Positions 33,764-41,520 of a stretch of 64,000 bases of DNA are shown piece after piece. The stretch's first letter is position 1, and each line of letters starts with the position of its first letter. Below the pieces are notes generated by a model, which was given only the letters and a program-made list of their open reading frames with translations, was not told the origin of the DNA and ran no database searches. Location of the stretch: NCBI RefSeq assembly GCF_001984055.1, contig NZ_LYVO01000004.1, positions 62,001-126,000 on the forward strand. Direction: 5' to 3'. Source of the stretch: Variovorax sp. KK3 (GTDB lineage: Bacteria; Pseudomonadota; Gammaproteobacteria; Burkholderiales; Burkholderiaceae_C). The translations under genes and the position numbers were made by a program.

Positions 33764-33814
33764 GGCTCGCGTTCCTAGACTCGGTCGCATCGCAAACACC
33801 GATGGAGACAAGCA

Positions 33815-34942
33815 ATGCAAGCAACGACCGGCTTCGAGGCAAGACAACTCAGGGATGTTCTGGGCACCTTCGTGACGGGCGTCACCGTGGTCACCACGCG
33901 CGATGCGGCGGGCGTGTCGCACGGCGTGACGGCCAACTCGTTCAGCTCGGTGTCGCTCGACCCGCCGCTCGTGCTGTGGAGCCAGTCGATCACATCGCGC
34001 AGCCACCAGGCGTTCCAGCAAAGCGACCATTTCGCGATCAACATCCTGGCCGACGACCAGATCGCGCTGTCGAACCACTTCGCCAAGTCGCGCGACGACA
34101 AGTTCAACGGCATCGCGCACGTGCAGGGCATCGGCGGCGCCCCGGTGCTCGACGGCGTGGCGGCACATCTCGAGTGCACCAAGGTGGCGGCCTATCCCGG
34201 CGGCGACCACGTGGTCTTCATCGGGCGCGTCGACCAGCTCGGCCAATCCGCCCGACGCCCTCTGGCCTTCGGAAGCGGCAAGTACATGGTGCCCTACGCG
34301 CACGACCTGGGCCCGACCGCCCTGCGCCTCGGCACGTCGCGCCCGGCCGACCTGCACGCGATTCGCCTGGCCGTCGATGCCCTGCCACGCATCGCCACGC
34401 AGCTCGGCGAGCACACCTTGTGCCTTGCCGTGTGGGGTAACCACGGGCCCACCGCCGTGCACTGGGAGCCGTCGGGCCGACCCGTCAGCGACCAGCTGAG
34501 GCCAGGCCTGGTGATGAGCATCAGCCGGTCGGCAACGGGGCGTGCGTTCGCTGCGTTCCTGCCCGAAGAGATGACGCGCCCGTTGGTGGAAGAGGACCTG
34601 CGCGCGTGGACGGAAGGAAGCGAAACCGCGGCAGGGCGTCGCTCACGCTTCGACGAAACGCTCGCCGATGTTCGCCGGCATGGATTGGCGCGCGCGATCG
34701 GTGCAGCGCCCTCGCCCATCCACCAAGTGGCGGTCAATGCATTCAGCGCGCCGATCACCGATGCGCAAGGTCACATGGTGATGGCGCTGTCGTTGACATC
34801 GTGCGCGGACCGGCTGGATCCGCGTTGGGACGGCGATGTGCCGCAGGCACTGCTGGCGGCGGCGCGCGACATCTCTGGCCAGATCGAGCGCAAGTGCCAG
34901 CCAGGCGCCGGCGAGCCCACGATGGCTGCACTGAACGCTTAA
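33815..34942 (+). CDS. Flavin reductase fused to an IclR-type ligand-binding domain
   Basis: The 375-residue protein has two parts. Residues ~5-165 are a flavin reductase of the HpaC/FMN-binding class (LRDVLGTFVTGVTVVTT, VTANSFSSVSLDPPLVLW, GGDHVVFIGRV). Residues ~175-355 match the effector domain of IclR regulators (TLCLAVWGNHGPTAVHW, ISRSATGRAFAAFLP, INAFSAPI-like VAVNAFSAPITDAQGHMVMA) but no helix-turn-helix is present. A ligand-sensing C-terminal domain that controls flavin reduction is known for the reductase of Acinetobacter p-hydroxyphenylacetate hydroxylase, there with a different fold. The partner is most likely the LLM monooxygenase of the divergent operon. Confidence 0.88.
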   Translation: MQATTGFEARQLRDVLGTFVTGVTVVTTRDAAGVSHGVTANSFSSVSLDPPLVLWSQSITSRSHQAFQQSDHFAINILADDQIALSNHFAKSRDDKFNGIAHVQGIGGAPVLDGVAAHLECTKVAAYPGGDHVVFIGRVDQLGQSARRPLAFGSGKYMVPYAHDLGPTALRLGTSRPADLHAIRLAVDALPRIATQLGEHTLCLAVWGNHGPTAVHWEPSGRPVSDQLRPGLVMSISRSATGRAFAAFLPEEMTRPLVEEDLRAWTEGSETAAGRRSRFDETLADVRRHGLARAIGAAPSPIHQVAVNAFSAPITDAQGHMVMALSLTSCADRLDPRWDGDVPQALLAAARDISGQIERKCQPGAGEPTMAALNA

Positions 34943-34971
34943 CGGCCCGTCGCCTCGGGAGTCTTGCCCTC

Positions 34972-36750
34972 TTATCCGGCTTTGCGGCAATCCGCCAATG
35001 CATCGAGCGGCGGTTTGTAGCTGGACGTCTGCACGTCCATCAGCCCCAGCACCGTGTGATACAGGTTGTCGTGCGTCAGCGGCGCATCCAGCCTGCCCTC
35101 CAGGCAGGGCCGCGACAGCCCCGCGCGCTCACCCATGCGCGGCCCCATCCACATCACCATGGGCACGTGCTTCTGCACCTCCGGCGCGAAGCTGTAGGGC
35201 ACGCCGTGCAGGAACAGGCCGTATTCGCCGAGCGACTCGCCGTGGTCGCTCAGGTACAGCATCGCCGGGTCGTAGCGGCCCGACTGCGCCTGCAGCCAGT
35301 CGATGGCCTGGCCCAGGAATCGATCGGTGTACGCGATCGAGTTGTCGAAGGCATTGACCAGCTCGGCATGGCTGCACTCGGCCAGCGCGTTGGTCTTGCA
35401 CTCGGGCACGAAGCGCTTCGCATCCGCCGACGAGCGCTTGTAGTAGGCCGGGCCATGGCTGCCCATCTGGTGCATCACCAGCACCACGCCCTTGGCACGG
35501 CGCTCGGCTGGCAGCGCGGCCAGGCGCTGGTCCAGGCCCTTGAGCATCGCGTCGTCCAGGCACTCGTCGCCGTCGCACAGCGCGCTCTTCATGGCAGGGT
35601 CGAGCTGGTCGACCGCAGAGGCATGCGGAATGCGGTCGCACACGCCCTTGCAACCGCCCGGCTGGTTGTCGAGCCAGAAGACGGCCAGGCCGGCGGCCTG
35701 CAGCACGTCCACGAGGTTTTCGTAGTCGTCCTTGCGCGCCTCGAAGGCCGCCTTGCCCAGCGGCGAGAACATGCAGGGCACCGAGGCCAGCGTGTTGGTG
35801 CCACAGGAATGCACGTTGCGCCACGACAGCACCTGGCGCGACGCCAAGGCCGGCGTGGTGTCGCGCGCGTAGCCGTTCAGCGCGAAATGATCGGCCCGCG
35901 CGGTTTCGCCGACGACCAGCAGGAAGAGCGGCGGCCTAGCCTGGGCCGCATAGCTCGCGCCCAAGGTCGCGCCGCCGGCCACGGGAATGAGCCGCTTGCT
36001 GCGCGCGAACATGGGCTTGAGCACGACGGCGCTCGCCGAGTAGATGCTGGCCAGCGGATTGATCATGTAGCGCAGGTGCACGTTGTTGCGCATCAGCGGC
36101 GCGAGCTGCCGATTCATCGCCAGCGCGCCACCGGCCGCCACCGCAACCGCAGCGACCAGCAGCAGCGCGTTGCGCCAGGCTTGCGACAACAGGCCCATCG
36201 GCGCAATGCGCACGCGCCACAGCGCCCAGGCCGGCAGGGCGGCGACGAGCAGCACGCGCAGCAACAGCGTCCAGCTCATGAGGTCGCGTGTCTCGTGCAG
36301 GTCGGTCTGCATGGCGTTGGCCAGCATGGTCGGGTCCATCACCGCGTGGTAGCTCAGCATGTAGTGCTGCGCCACGGCGGCGACGACGACTACCGCGAGC
36401 CAGAGCGGCTTCATCCATCGCGTCCATGCCGCCAGCGACAGCAGCGCGACGGTGCCGCAGACCATGAGCAGCGCCATCAGCGCGATGGAGGGCACGTACA
36501 CGCTGGGCGCGCCGCCCAGGCGGGCCAGCTCGTGCCACAAGGGCCAGTTGGCAGCGAGCGCCAGGTACAGGCTCAGCCAGACCACCACGCTGCGCGCCGA
36601 GCGGGGCTGCGTCAGCCAGGCGTCGAGCCGCTGCCACGCCGCGGCAGCTGGAGCGAATTTCGATTCGAGGGCGGGAGGTTCGAGAGTTTCGGGAGCTTTG
36701 GCGACCAGGTCGTGCGCGAGCACGGGAGAACGAGCATTCAGCGAAGGCAT
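34972..36750 (-). CDS. eptA: Lipid A phosphoethanolamine transferase
   Basis: The 592-residue inner-membrane enzyme has five N-terminal helices (about residues 50-215) and a periplasmic sulfatase-like domain. Active-site features are Glu282 in LLVVGETARADHF, the nucleophile Thr320 in SCGTNTLASVPCMFS (between Cys316 and Cys326, as in EptA and MCR-1), LVMHQMGSHGPAYYKR and YLSDHGESLGEYGLFLHG. It adds phosphoethanolamine to lipid A phosphates and raises polymyxin tolerance. N-terminal residues 1-45 are an unusual soluble extension. It lies next to a PAP2 phosphatase and a two-component system; repeats resembling regulator boxes precede it. Confidence 0.93.
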   Translation of the reverse strand: MPSLNARSPVLAHDLVAKAPETLEPPALESKFAPAAAAWQRLDAWLTQPRSARSVVVWLSLYLALAANWPLWHELARLGGAPSVYVPSIALMALLMVCGTVALLSLAAWTRWMKPLWLAVVVVAAVAQHYMLSYHAVMDPTMLANAMQTDLHETRDLMSWTLLLRVLLVAALPAWALWRVRIAPMGLLSQAWRNALLLVAAVAVAAGGALAMNRQLAPLMRNNVHLRYMINPLASIYSASAVVLKPMFARSKRLIPVAGGATLGASYAAQARPPLFLLVVGETARADHFALNGYARDTTPALASRQVLSWRNVHSCGTNTLASVPCMFSPLGKAAFEARKDDYENLVDVLQAAGLAVFWLDNQPGGCKGVCDRIPHASAVDQLDPAMKSALCDGDECLDDAMLKGLDQRLAALPAERRAKGVVLVMHQMGSHGPAYYKRSSADAKRFVPECKTNALAECSHAELVNAFDNSIAYTDRFLGQAIDWLQAQSGRYDPAMLYLSDHGESLGEYGLFLHGVPYSFAPEVQKHVPMVMWMGPRMGERAGLSRPCLEGRLDAPLTHDNLYHTVLGLMDVQTSSYKPPLDALADCRKAG

Positions 36751-36773
36751 GGCCCTAGTCTGGAAACCGGGCC

Positions 36774-36788
36774 TGAAAACTCGCTGAA
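36774..36788 (-). promoter_or_regulatory. Putative PmrA-like box and promoter of eptA
   Basis: Read toward eptA, the sequence is TTCAGCGAGTTTTCA, an 11-bp-period direct repeat. CAGACT begins exactly 11 nt after it and could be the -10 hexamer, with the start codon 12 bp further on. In PmrA/OmpR-class promoters the box takes the place of the -35 element in just this way. The regulator assignment is inference. Confidence 0.5.
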
Positions 36789-36795
36789 TGGCTCA

Positions 36796-36810
36796 GTCAG
36801 CTTTCGTTCA
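36796..36810 (+). promoter_or_regulatory. Second PmrA-like repeat upstream of eptA (reverse orientation)
   Basis: GTCAGCTTTCGTTCA on the plus strand differs by a single base from the box before the arn-linked PAP2 gene (20226-20240). It overlaps the stop codon of the neighbouring PAP2 gene and lies 8 bp upstream of the eptA box in the opposite orientation. It may be an auxiliary site for eptA or a coincidence within coding sequence. Confidence 0.35.
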
Positions 36811-37513
36811 GGTTCGGAACGAGGGCGCCGGACGCGGAATCCGCACCGCGGCCTCGGCGCCGATGCAAGCCGAGATCGATCACGAGCCCGATCGACCAGC
36901 ACAGCCAGGCGGTCCACAGCGTGTGGCTCATGTAGTGCGCGCCCCGCAGTTGCTGCCCGAGGCCCAGCAGCAAGCCGGCGGCCAAGGTGCAGATCAGCCA
37001 TGCGCGCGCCGCGCGAGGCGCATGCCGCCGCAACACGAACCAGCCGCCCAGATAGGCGAAGGCCGCAGACGCATGCCCGGCCGGAAAGCAGCCACCCGGG
37101 CCGCCGTCGCGCACGCGCCAGGACCAATGCGACACGTAATGCGCCACGCCGCCGAACGCTTTCAGATCCCAGGGGCAGCTGGTGGTGCTCGACGTCTTGA
37201 CGAGCGACACCAGCAGCACGCCGGCCAGCACACTGAACGCCAGCTGCACCCGCTCGCGCAGCGGCAGGCGCCGCAAAAAGCCGAAGGGCCAGCGGATCGC
37301 GAGCATCAGTACCGCCAGCAAGGCCCAGCTCAGGCTCTTGCCTCCCTCGTGCAGCACCTGCACCAGCCACCAGTCCTCGCGCAACGGAAAGCCGAACGGT
37401 GTGCCGGCCAGTCGGGCGAGCGGAAGGTCGAGGCCCGAGGCGTCCCAGGCCAGGATCAGCAGGAGCGCGAGGAAAGTCCAGGCAAGAAGAGGGGCGGAAT
37501 CGGAACGGCGCAT
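36797..37513 (-). CDS. PAP2-type membrane phosphatase (COG3907-like)
   Basis: The 238-residue protein starts at ATG 37513 and has about six membrane helices. It belongs to the branch with motif 1 KTSSTTSCPWDL (Lys kept, the usual Arg-Pro is Cys-Pro), motif 2 CFPAGHASAAFAY and motif 3 RGAHYMSHTLWTAW. These membrane phosphatases are often found with eptA-like genes in betaproteobacteria and probably act on lipid A or undecaprenyl phosphates. It lies 46 bp upstream of eptA in the same direction and is divergent from the response regulator gene. Confidence 0.85.
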   Translation of the reverse strand: MRRSDSAPLLAWTFLALLLILAWDASGLDLPLARLAGTPFGFPLREDWWLVQVLHEGGKSLSWALLAVLMLAIRWPFGFLRRLPLRERVQLAFSVLAGVLLVSLVKTSSTTSCPWDLKAFGGVAHYVSHWSWRVRDGGPGGCFPAGHASAAFAYLGGWFVLRRHAPRAARAWLICTLAAGLLLGLGQQLRGAHYMSHTLWTAWLCWSIGLVIDLGLHRRRGRGADSASGALVPNLNES

Positions 37514-37540
37514 GAGCTGCGCGAGACTAGGTGCGCCGCA

Positions 37541-37555
37541 TGAACGCAGCCTGAA
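37541..37555. promoter_or_regulatory. Putative PmrA-like box in the PAP2/response-regulator divergent promoter
   Basis: On the minus strand this reads TTCAGGCTGCGTTCA. A TAGTCT hexamer begins 11 nt downstream on the PAP2 side, and a TAGACT hexamer begins 11 nt downstream on the response-regulator side (37567-37572). The 87-bp intergenic region therefore has one box that could serve both genes, giving autoregulation of the two-component system. Confidence 0.5.
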
Positions 37556-37600
37556 GGGACCATCGATAGACTCGGGTACTTTGACGAGAGGACAGCCACC

Positions 37601-38278
37601 TTGCGCATATTGCTGGTCGAAGACGACGCCGCGCTCGCCGGCGCGGTCTGCAGCTACCTCGAGGCCAAGGCCTTCGTGGTGGACGTGGCGCCCGGCCTCG
37701 CGCAGGCGCGTGCCGCGCTGGCCGCGGTGCAATACGCGGCCGTGCTGCTGGACCTGCACCTGCCCGACGGCGAAGGCTTGTCGCTGCTGCCAGACGTGCG
37801 CGCCCTGCGCGACCGGCCCATCGTCATCGTGCTCACGGCCCGCGACCAGGTCACCGACCGCATCCGCGGCCTCGATGCCGGCGCCGACGACTACCTGATC
37901 AAGCCCTACGACCCGGCCGAGTTGCTCGCGCGCCTGCGCGCCGTGGAGCGCCGCCGCAGCAGTGCGAGCACGCCGGTGCTGCAGTTCGGCGGGCTCGAGA
38001 TCGACCTGTCACGCGACATGGTGCGCAAGGACGGCCTGCCGGTCACGCTCACGCAGAAGGAATGGGCGTTGCTGCGCGTGATGGCCACGCGGCCCGAACG
38101 CATCCACACGCGCGACAACCTGGCCGACGCGCTCTACGGCTTCGGCGACGAGGCCGACAGCAACACGCTCGAAGTGTTCATCAGCCGCCTGCGCCGCAAG
38201 CTCGGACGCAATCACATCCAGACCCTGCGCGGCCTGGGCTACCGGCTGTCGTTCTCTGCCGAGGACGAGGACGAATGA
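37601..38278 (+). CDS. OmpR-family response regulator (PmrA/QseB-like)
   Basis: The 225-residue regulator starts at an uncommon TTG codon (37601), which gives the canonical RILLVEDDAALAGAV opening and has GAGAGGAC upstream. The receiver domain has the acidic pair Asp8/Asp9, phospho-acceptor Asp51 (LLDLHLPDGEGL), Thr in VLTARD and Lys in YLIKPYDPAELLARL. The C-terminal winged helix is complete (VFISRLRRKLGRNHIQTLRGLGYRL). It is coupled to the sensor kinase gene by an ATGA overlap. Adjacent eptA and PAP2 genes suggest a PmrA role in lipid A modification. Confidence 0.9.
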   Translation: MRILLVEDDAALAGAVCSYLEAKAFVVDVAPGLAQARAALAAVQYAAVLLDLHLPDGEGLSLLPDVRALRDRPIVIVLTARDQVTDRIRGLDAGADDYLIKPYDPAELLARLRAVERRRSSASTPVLQFGGLEIDLSRDMVRKDGLPVTLTQKEWALLRVMATRPERIHTRDNLADALYGFGDEADSNTLEVFISRLRRKLGRNHIQTLRGLGYRLSFSAEDEDE

Positions 38279-39666
38279 AACTCGGCTTTCTGGCGCAGGG
38301 ACGGGCCGAGTCCGAAGCCCGCGAATCGCTGGCCGGGCGGCTCACGCGCACGCTGATCGTTTGGGTCGGCGGTGTCTGGCTGCTGTGCGTGCTCGGCGTC
38401 GCCTGGTACGTGGACCGCGAGATCAACCACAACTTCGACAACGAACTCGCGGAGGTCGCGCACCGCATGTTCGACACCGCCGTGCACGAGCTCGGCACGT
38501 TGCGCGCCGAGCGCGAGCGGCGGGGCGAGCCCGCCGACCCGAACCAGCCGCTGATCGCGCCGCCGCAGCTCTTTCCCACCGACGCGGTGCTTTACCAGGT
38601 CGTCGACCTGCACGAGCGCGTGCTGCTGCGCTCGTCCGAGGCGCCCGTCAATGCCTTCGACGTGCCGCTGGCGCCGGGCTTCGCGGACTCCGCGGCCTGG
38701 CGCATCTTCACCGTGCGCCACCCGACGCTGCAGATGTTCATCCAGGTGGCCGACCCGCTGGACGAGCGGCGCGCCGCCCTCAATCGCACGCTGCTGGGGC
38801 TGATCATTCCGCTGATTGCGGTGCTGCCGCTGCTCGCGCTGGTGCTGCGCAAGGTGGCGCGCACCGAGTTGCGCGGCCTGCAGTCGCTGGCCGGGGAGAT
38901 CGCGCTGCGCAGTGGCGCGGACCTGCGCGCCATTCCGCTGGTCGGCCTGCCGCGCGAGCTGCATTCGGTGGGTGAAGACGTCAACCGGCTCTTGCAGCGG
39001 CTGTCGCACGCCCTCGACGTCGAGCGGGCGCTGGCGGCGAACGCGGCCCACGAGCTGCGCTCCCCGCTCGCTGCCGCGCGGCTGCGCCTGCAGACCGCGC
39101 TGGAGCACGATTTGCGCCGCAACGACGTCGAAGCCGCGCTCGACGCATTGCAGACACTGGGCCACCGCGCCGAGAAGCTGCTGCAACTGTCGCGCGCCGA
39201 GTCCGGTGCGTCGCTGGCGCGCAGCCGGGTCAACCTGGTGCAATTGGCGGGCACGGTGGCCGAAGAGTTCTGGAAAGGCGCGAGCGCCAACGAACGCCTG
39301 TCGCTGAAGCTGCCCGACAGCGATTCGCCCGTGACGGTGCTCGGCGACGTCGATGCCCTGGCCATCGCGCTGCGCAACCTGGTGGAAAACGCCTTGCGCT
39401 ACGGCCGCGGCCGCGTGGTCGTCGAAGTGATGCCGCCGGGCACGCTGGCCGTGCGCGACGCGGGGCCCGGTGTCGGTGCCGAACAGCTGCACACGCTGCA
39501 GCAACGCCACGTGCGCCACAGCTCCGACCGTGCAGGCTACGGGCTCGGGCTCTCGATCGTGAACACCATCGTCGAGAAGCACGGCGCGCGGCTCGAGCTG
39601 TATTCGCCGCCGCCGGGCGCGGCCACCGGCTTCGAGGCGCGGATCGTGTTGAACGTCAGCGCGTAG
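38275..39666 (+). CDS. Sensor histidine kinase (PmrB/QseC-like)
   Basis: The 463-residue kinase has transmembrane helices at about 26-46 and 172-191 bracketing a ~125-residue periplasmic sensor region, then a HAMP-like linker. The HisKA motif NAAHELRSPLAAARL carries His259; the N box LRNLVENALRYG and G boxes RDAGPGVG and GYGLGLSIVNTIVEKHG form the ATPase domain. The periplasmic loop lacks an obvious ExxE iron motif like that of Salmonella PmrB; acidic clusters DNELAE and DLHER are present. It is co-transcribed with the response regulator and converges on the DMT exporter gene 15 bp away. Confidence 0.9.
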   Translation: MKLGFLAQGRAESEARESLAGRLTRTLIVWVGGVWLLCVLGVAWYVDREINHNFDNELAEVAHRMFDTAVHELGTLRAERERRGEPADPNQPLIAPPQLFPTDAVLYQVVDLHERVLLRSSEAPVNAFDVPLAPGFADSAAWRIFTVRHPTLQMFIQVADPLDERRAALNRTLLGLIIPLIAVLPLLALVLRKVARTELRGLQSLAGEIALRSGADLRAIPLVGLPRELHSVGEDVNRLLQRLSHALDVERALAANAAHELRSPLAAARLRLQTALEHDLRRNDVEAALDALQTLGHRAEKLLQLSRAESGASLARSRVNLVQLAGTVAEEFWKGASANERLSLKLPDSDSPVTVLGDVDALAIALRNLVENALRYGRGRVVVEVMPPGTLAVRDAGPGVGAEQLHTLQQRHVRHSSDRAGYGLGLSIVNTIVEKHGARLELYSPPPGAATGFEARIVLNVSA

Positions 39667-39681
39667 CCGGGGCGCCTCGCC

Positions 39682-40593
39682 TCATCGATGCGCCTTGATC
39701 GATGCCAGGATGCCCAGCACGAAGAGCAGCGCGGCCGCCCATTCGCTGGCGTGCGGAAAGCGTCCGTCCCACAGAAAAGAGTAGAGCAAGGCGAACAGGG
39801 TTTCGCTCACGATGAGCTGACCGCAGAGGCTGGCCGACAGGCGCTGGCTGGCGATGCTCCACAACACCGTGGCCAGCCATGACGAGCCGAGCCCACCCGC
39901 CAGCGCCAGCAGGACGAACAGGCCTCCATCGGGCTGCGCCCGCAGGGTGGCGACATCCGATCCCGCCACCAGCCACAGTGCGAGGGCCCCGAGGCCGGTC
40001 GCGATGCCCAGCCAGTTGGTCCAGTCCGCCGCATGCACGTCAGGATGCCGCTTCAGCCACGACGCATTGAGCAGGCCGAACGCGGTCCAGCTCACCATCG
40101 CGACCACGGCCAGCATCAGCCCCCAGCCGAAATGCGCACCTGACCCGGCGCCGATGCCGCCCTGTGGCCAGGCGGCCCAGACCATCACCCCGATGCCGGC
40201 GGCCGTGAGCGCCAGGCCCGGCAGCAGTGCGCCGAGCCGCAGCCCCGCGGGCCGGCCCAGCAGCATCATCCAGACTGGAATGGTGCCGATGATCAGGCTC
40301 GGCACCTCGGTGCCCGCCTCGACGATCGCGAAGGCCAGCAGCAGGTAGTAGCCGCTGAAGCCCAGGCCGCTGAGGCCCAGCACCGTGAGCGCCTGCCGCG
40401 CGCTCGGCCAGCGCTGCCCGGGCGGCCGCCAGAAGATGGCCAGGCCCGACACCGCGCCGAAGACGACGAAGCGCGCGGCCGTGATGTCGACCATGCCGAA
40501 GTGGCCCACCATGCGCGGTGCCACGAACACCAGGCCCCACAAGGCGCCCGCAGCCAAGCCGGCCGCGAGGCCGACAACTATGCCGGGTGCCAT
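39682..40593 (-). CDS. DMT-family (EamA) transporter
   Basis: The 303-residue protein has ten hydrophobic helices in two EamA repeats, with the N-terminal GLAAGALWGLVFVAPRM and the C-terminal LIVSETLFALLYSFLWDGRF, both typical. Members export amino acids and other small metabolites. The ATG shares one base with the stop of the SDR gene upstream (TGATG at 40591-40595), so the two are translationally coupled. Substrate is not predictable. Confidence 0.88.
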   Translation of the reverse strand: MAPGIVVGLAAGLAAGALWGLVFVAPRMVGHFGMVDITAARFVVFGAVSGLAIFWRPPGQRWPSARQALTVLGLSGLGFSGYYLLLAFAIVEAGTEVPSLIIGTIPVWMMLLGRPAGLRLGALLPGLALTAAGIGVMVWAAWPQGGIGAGSGAHFGWGLMLAVVAMVSWTAFGLLNASWLKRHPDVHAADWTNWLGIATGLGALALWLVAGSDVATLRAQPDGGLFVLLALAGGLGSSWLATVLWSIASQRLSASLCGQLIVSETLFALLYSFLWDGRFPHASEWAAALLFVLGILASIKAHR

Positions 40594-41375
40594 CAGAGCG
40601 CGTATCCGTCGTCGGCCGCGATCACGGCGCCGTTGACGAAGTGGCTCTGGCGGCTGGCCAGCAGCACGATCAAACCGTCCAGGTCTTCCGGCTTGCCCAG
40701 GCGCTTGCGCGGCAGGCCCGCGACCAGCTTCTGCCCGTCTTCCGAGCTCCAGTGCTCTTCGTTGATGTCGGTCGTGATGTAGCCGGGGCACAGCGCGTTG
40801 ACGTTGATGCCGTAGCGGCCCCATTCGAGCGCCATGGCCTTGGTCATCTGCACCACTGCGGCCTTGCTCATGCAATAGACGCCGATCTTGGGCAGCACCT
40901 TGAGCGCCGCCGCCGAGGCGATGTTGACGATGCGCCCGCCGACGTAGGTGCCCGGTGCCGAGCCGCGCGCGCGCGCCAGCATGCGCTTGCCGACTTCCTG
41001 CGCGACGAAGAATGCGCTCTTGACGTTGGCGTCGAAGATGAAGTCGTAGTCGTCGGGCTTGACGTCTTCCAGGCGCTGCGTGGTGCTCACGCCCGCATGG
41101 TTGACCAGCACGTCGATCGGCCCGACCTCGGTCTCGGCACGCGCCACCGCGGCCTTGATGCTGTCGATGTTGCGTGCGTCGAGTTCGACCACGTGGGCGT
41201 CACCGCCCTCGCCTTCGATGCGTGCGCGCAGTTCCTTGAGGCGGTCGGTGTGGCGGCTGGCCAGCACCACGGCGGCGCCCGCGCGGGCCAGTGTTTTGGC
41301 GAACTGCGCGCCGAGCCCGCTCGACGCACCCGTGACGAAGGCCACGCGGCCCGAAAGATCGATGCTGTATGACAT
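40593..41375 (-). CDS. SDR family oxidoreductase
   Basis: The 260-residue classical SDR has TGASSGLGAQFAKTL, NHAGVS (the usual NAG is replaced by NHAG), catalytic Ser in IVNIASAAALKVLP, and YCMSKAAVVQMTKAMA with Tyr and Lys. It ends with FVNGAVIAADDGYAL. The close match to 3-oxoacyl-ACP reductase-like dehydrogenases gives no substrate. It forms a two-gene unit with the DMT transporter and is divergent from the ETF-QO gene across 145 bp. Confidence 0.9.
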   Translation of the reverse strand: MSYSIDLSGRVAFVTGASSGLGAQFAKTLARAGAAVVLASRHTDRLKELRARIEGEGGDAHVVELDARNIDSIKAAVARAETEVGPIDVLVNHAGVSTTQRLEDVKPDDYDFIFDANVKSAFFVAQEVGKRMLARARGSAPGTYVGGRIVNIASAAALKVLPKIGVYCMSKAAVVQMTKAMALEWGRYGINVNALCPGYITTDINEEHWSSEDGQKLVAGLPRKRLGKPEDLDGLIVLLASRQSHFVNGAVIAADDGYAL

Positions 41376-41520
41376 GGAAACCGTCCCTGTTGGCTTGGAT
41401 AAGCGACATTCCGAACAGGCATAAGGCGCCGCATAAAATGGCCCGGCCCTGTGGACTGGCCCTTGCCCGGCACGAAGGCGGCGCCTCGCCCTCCCAAAAT
41501 CATTATCGACGAGACCCCAG

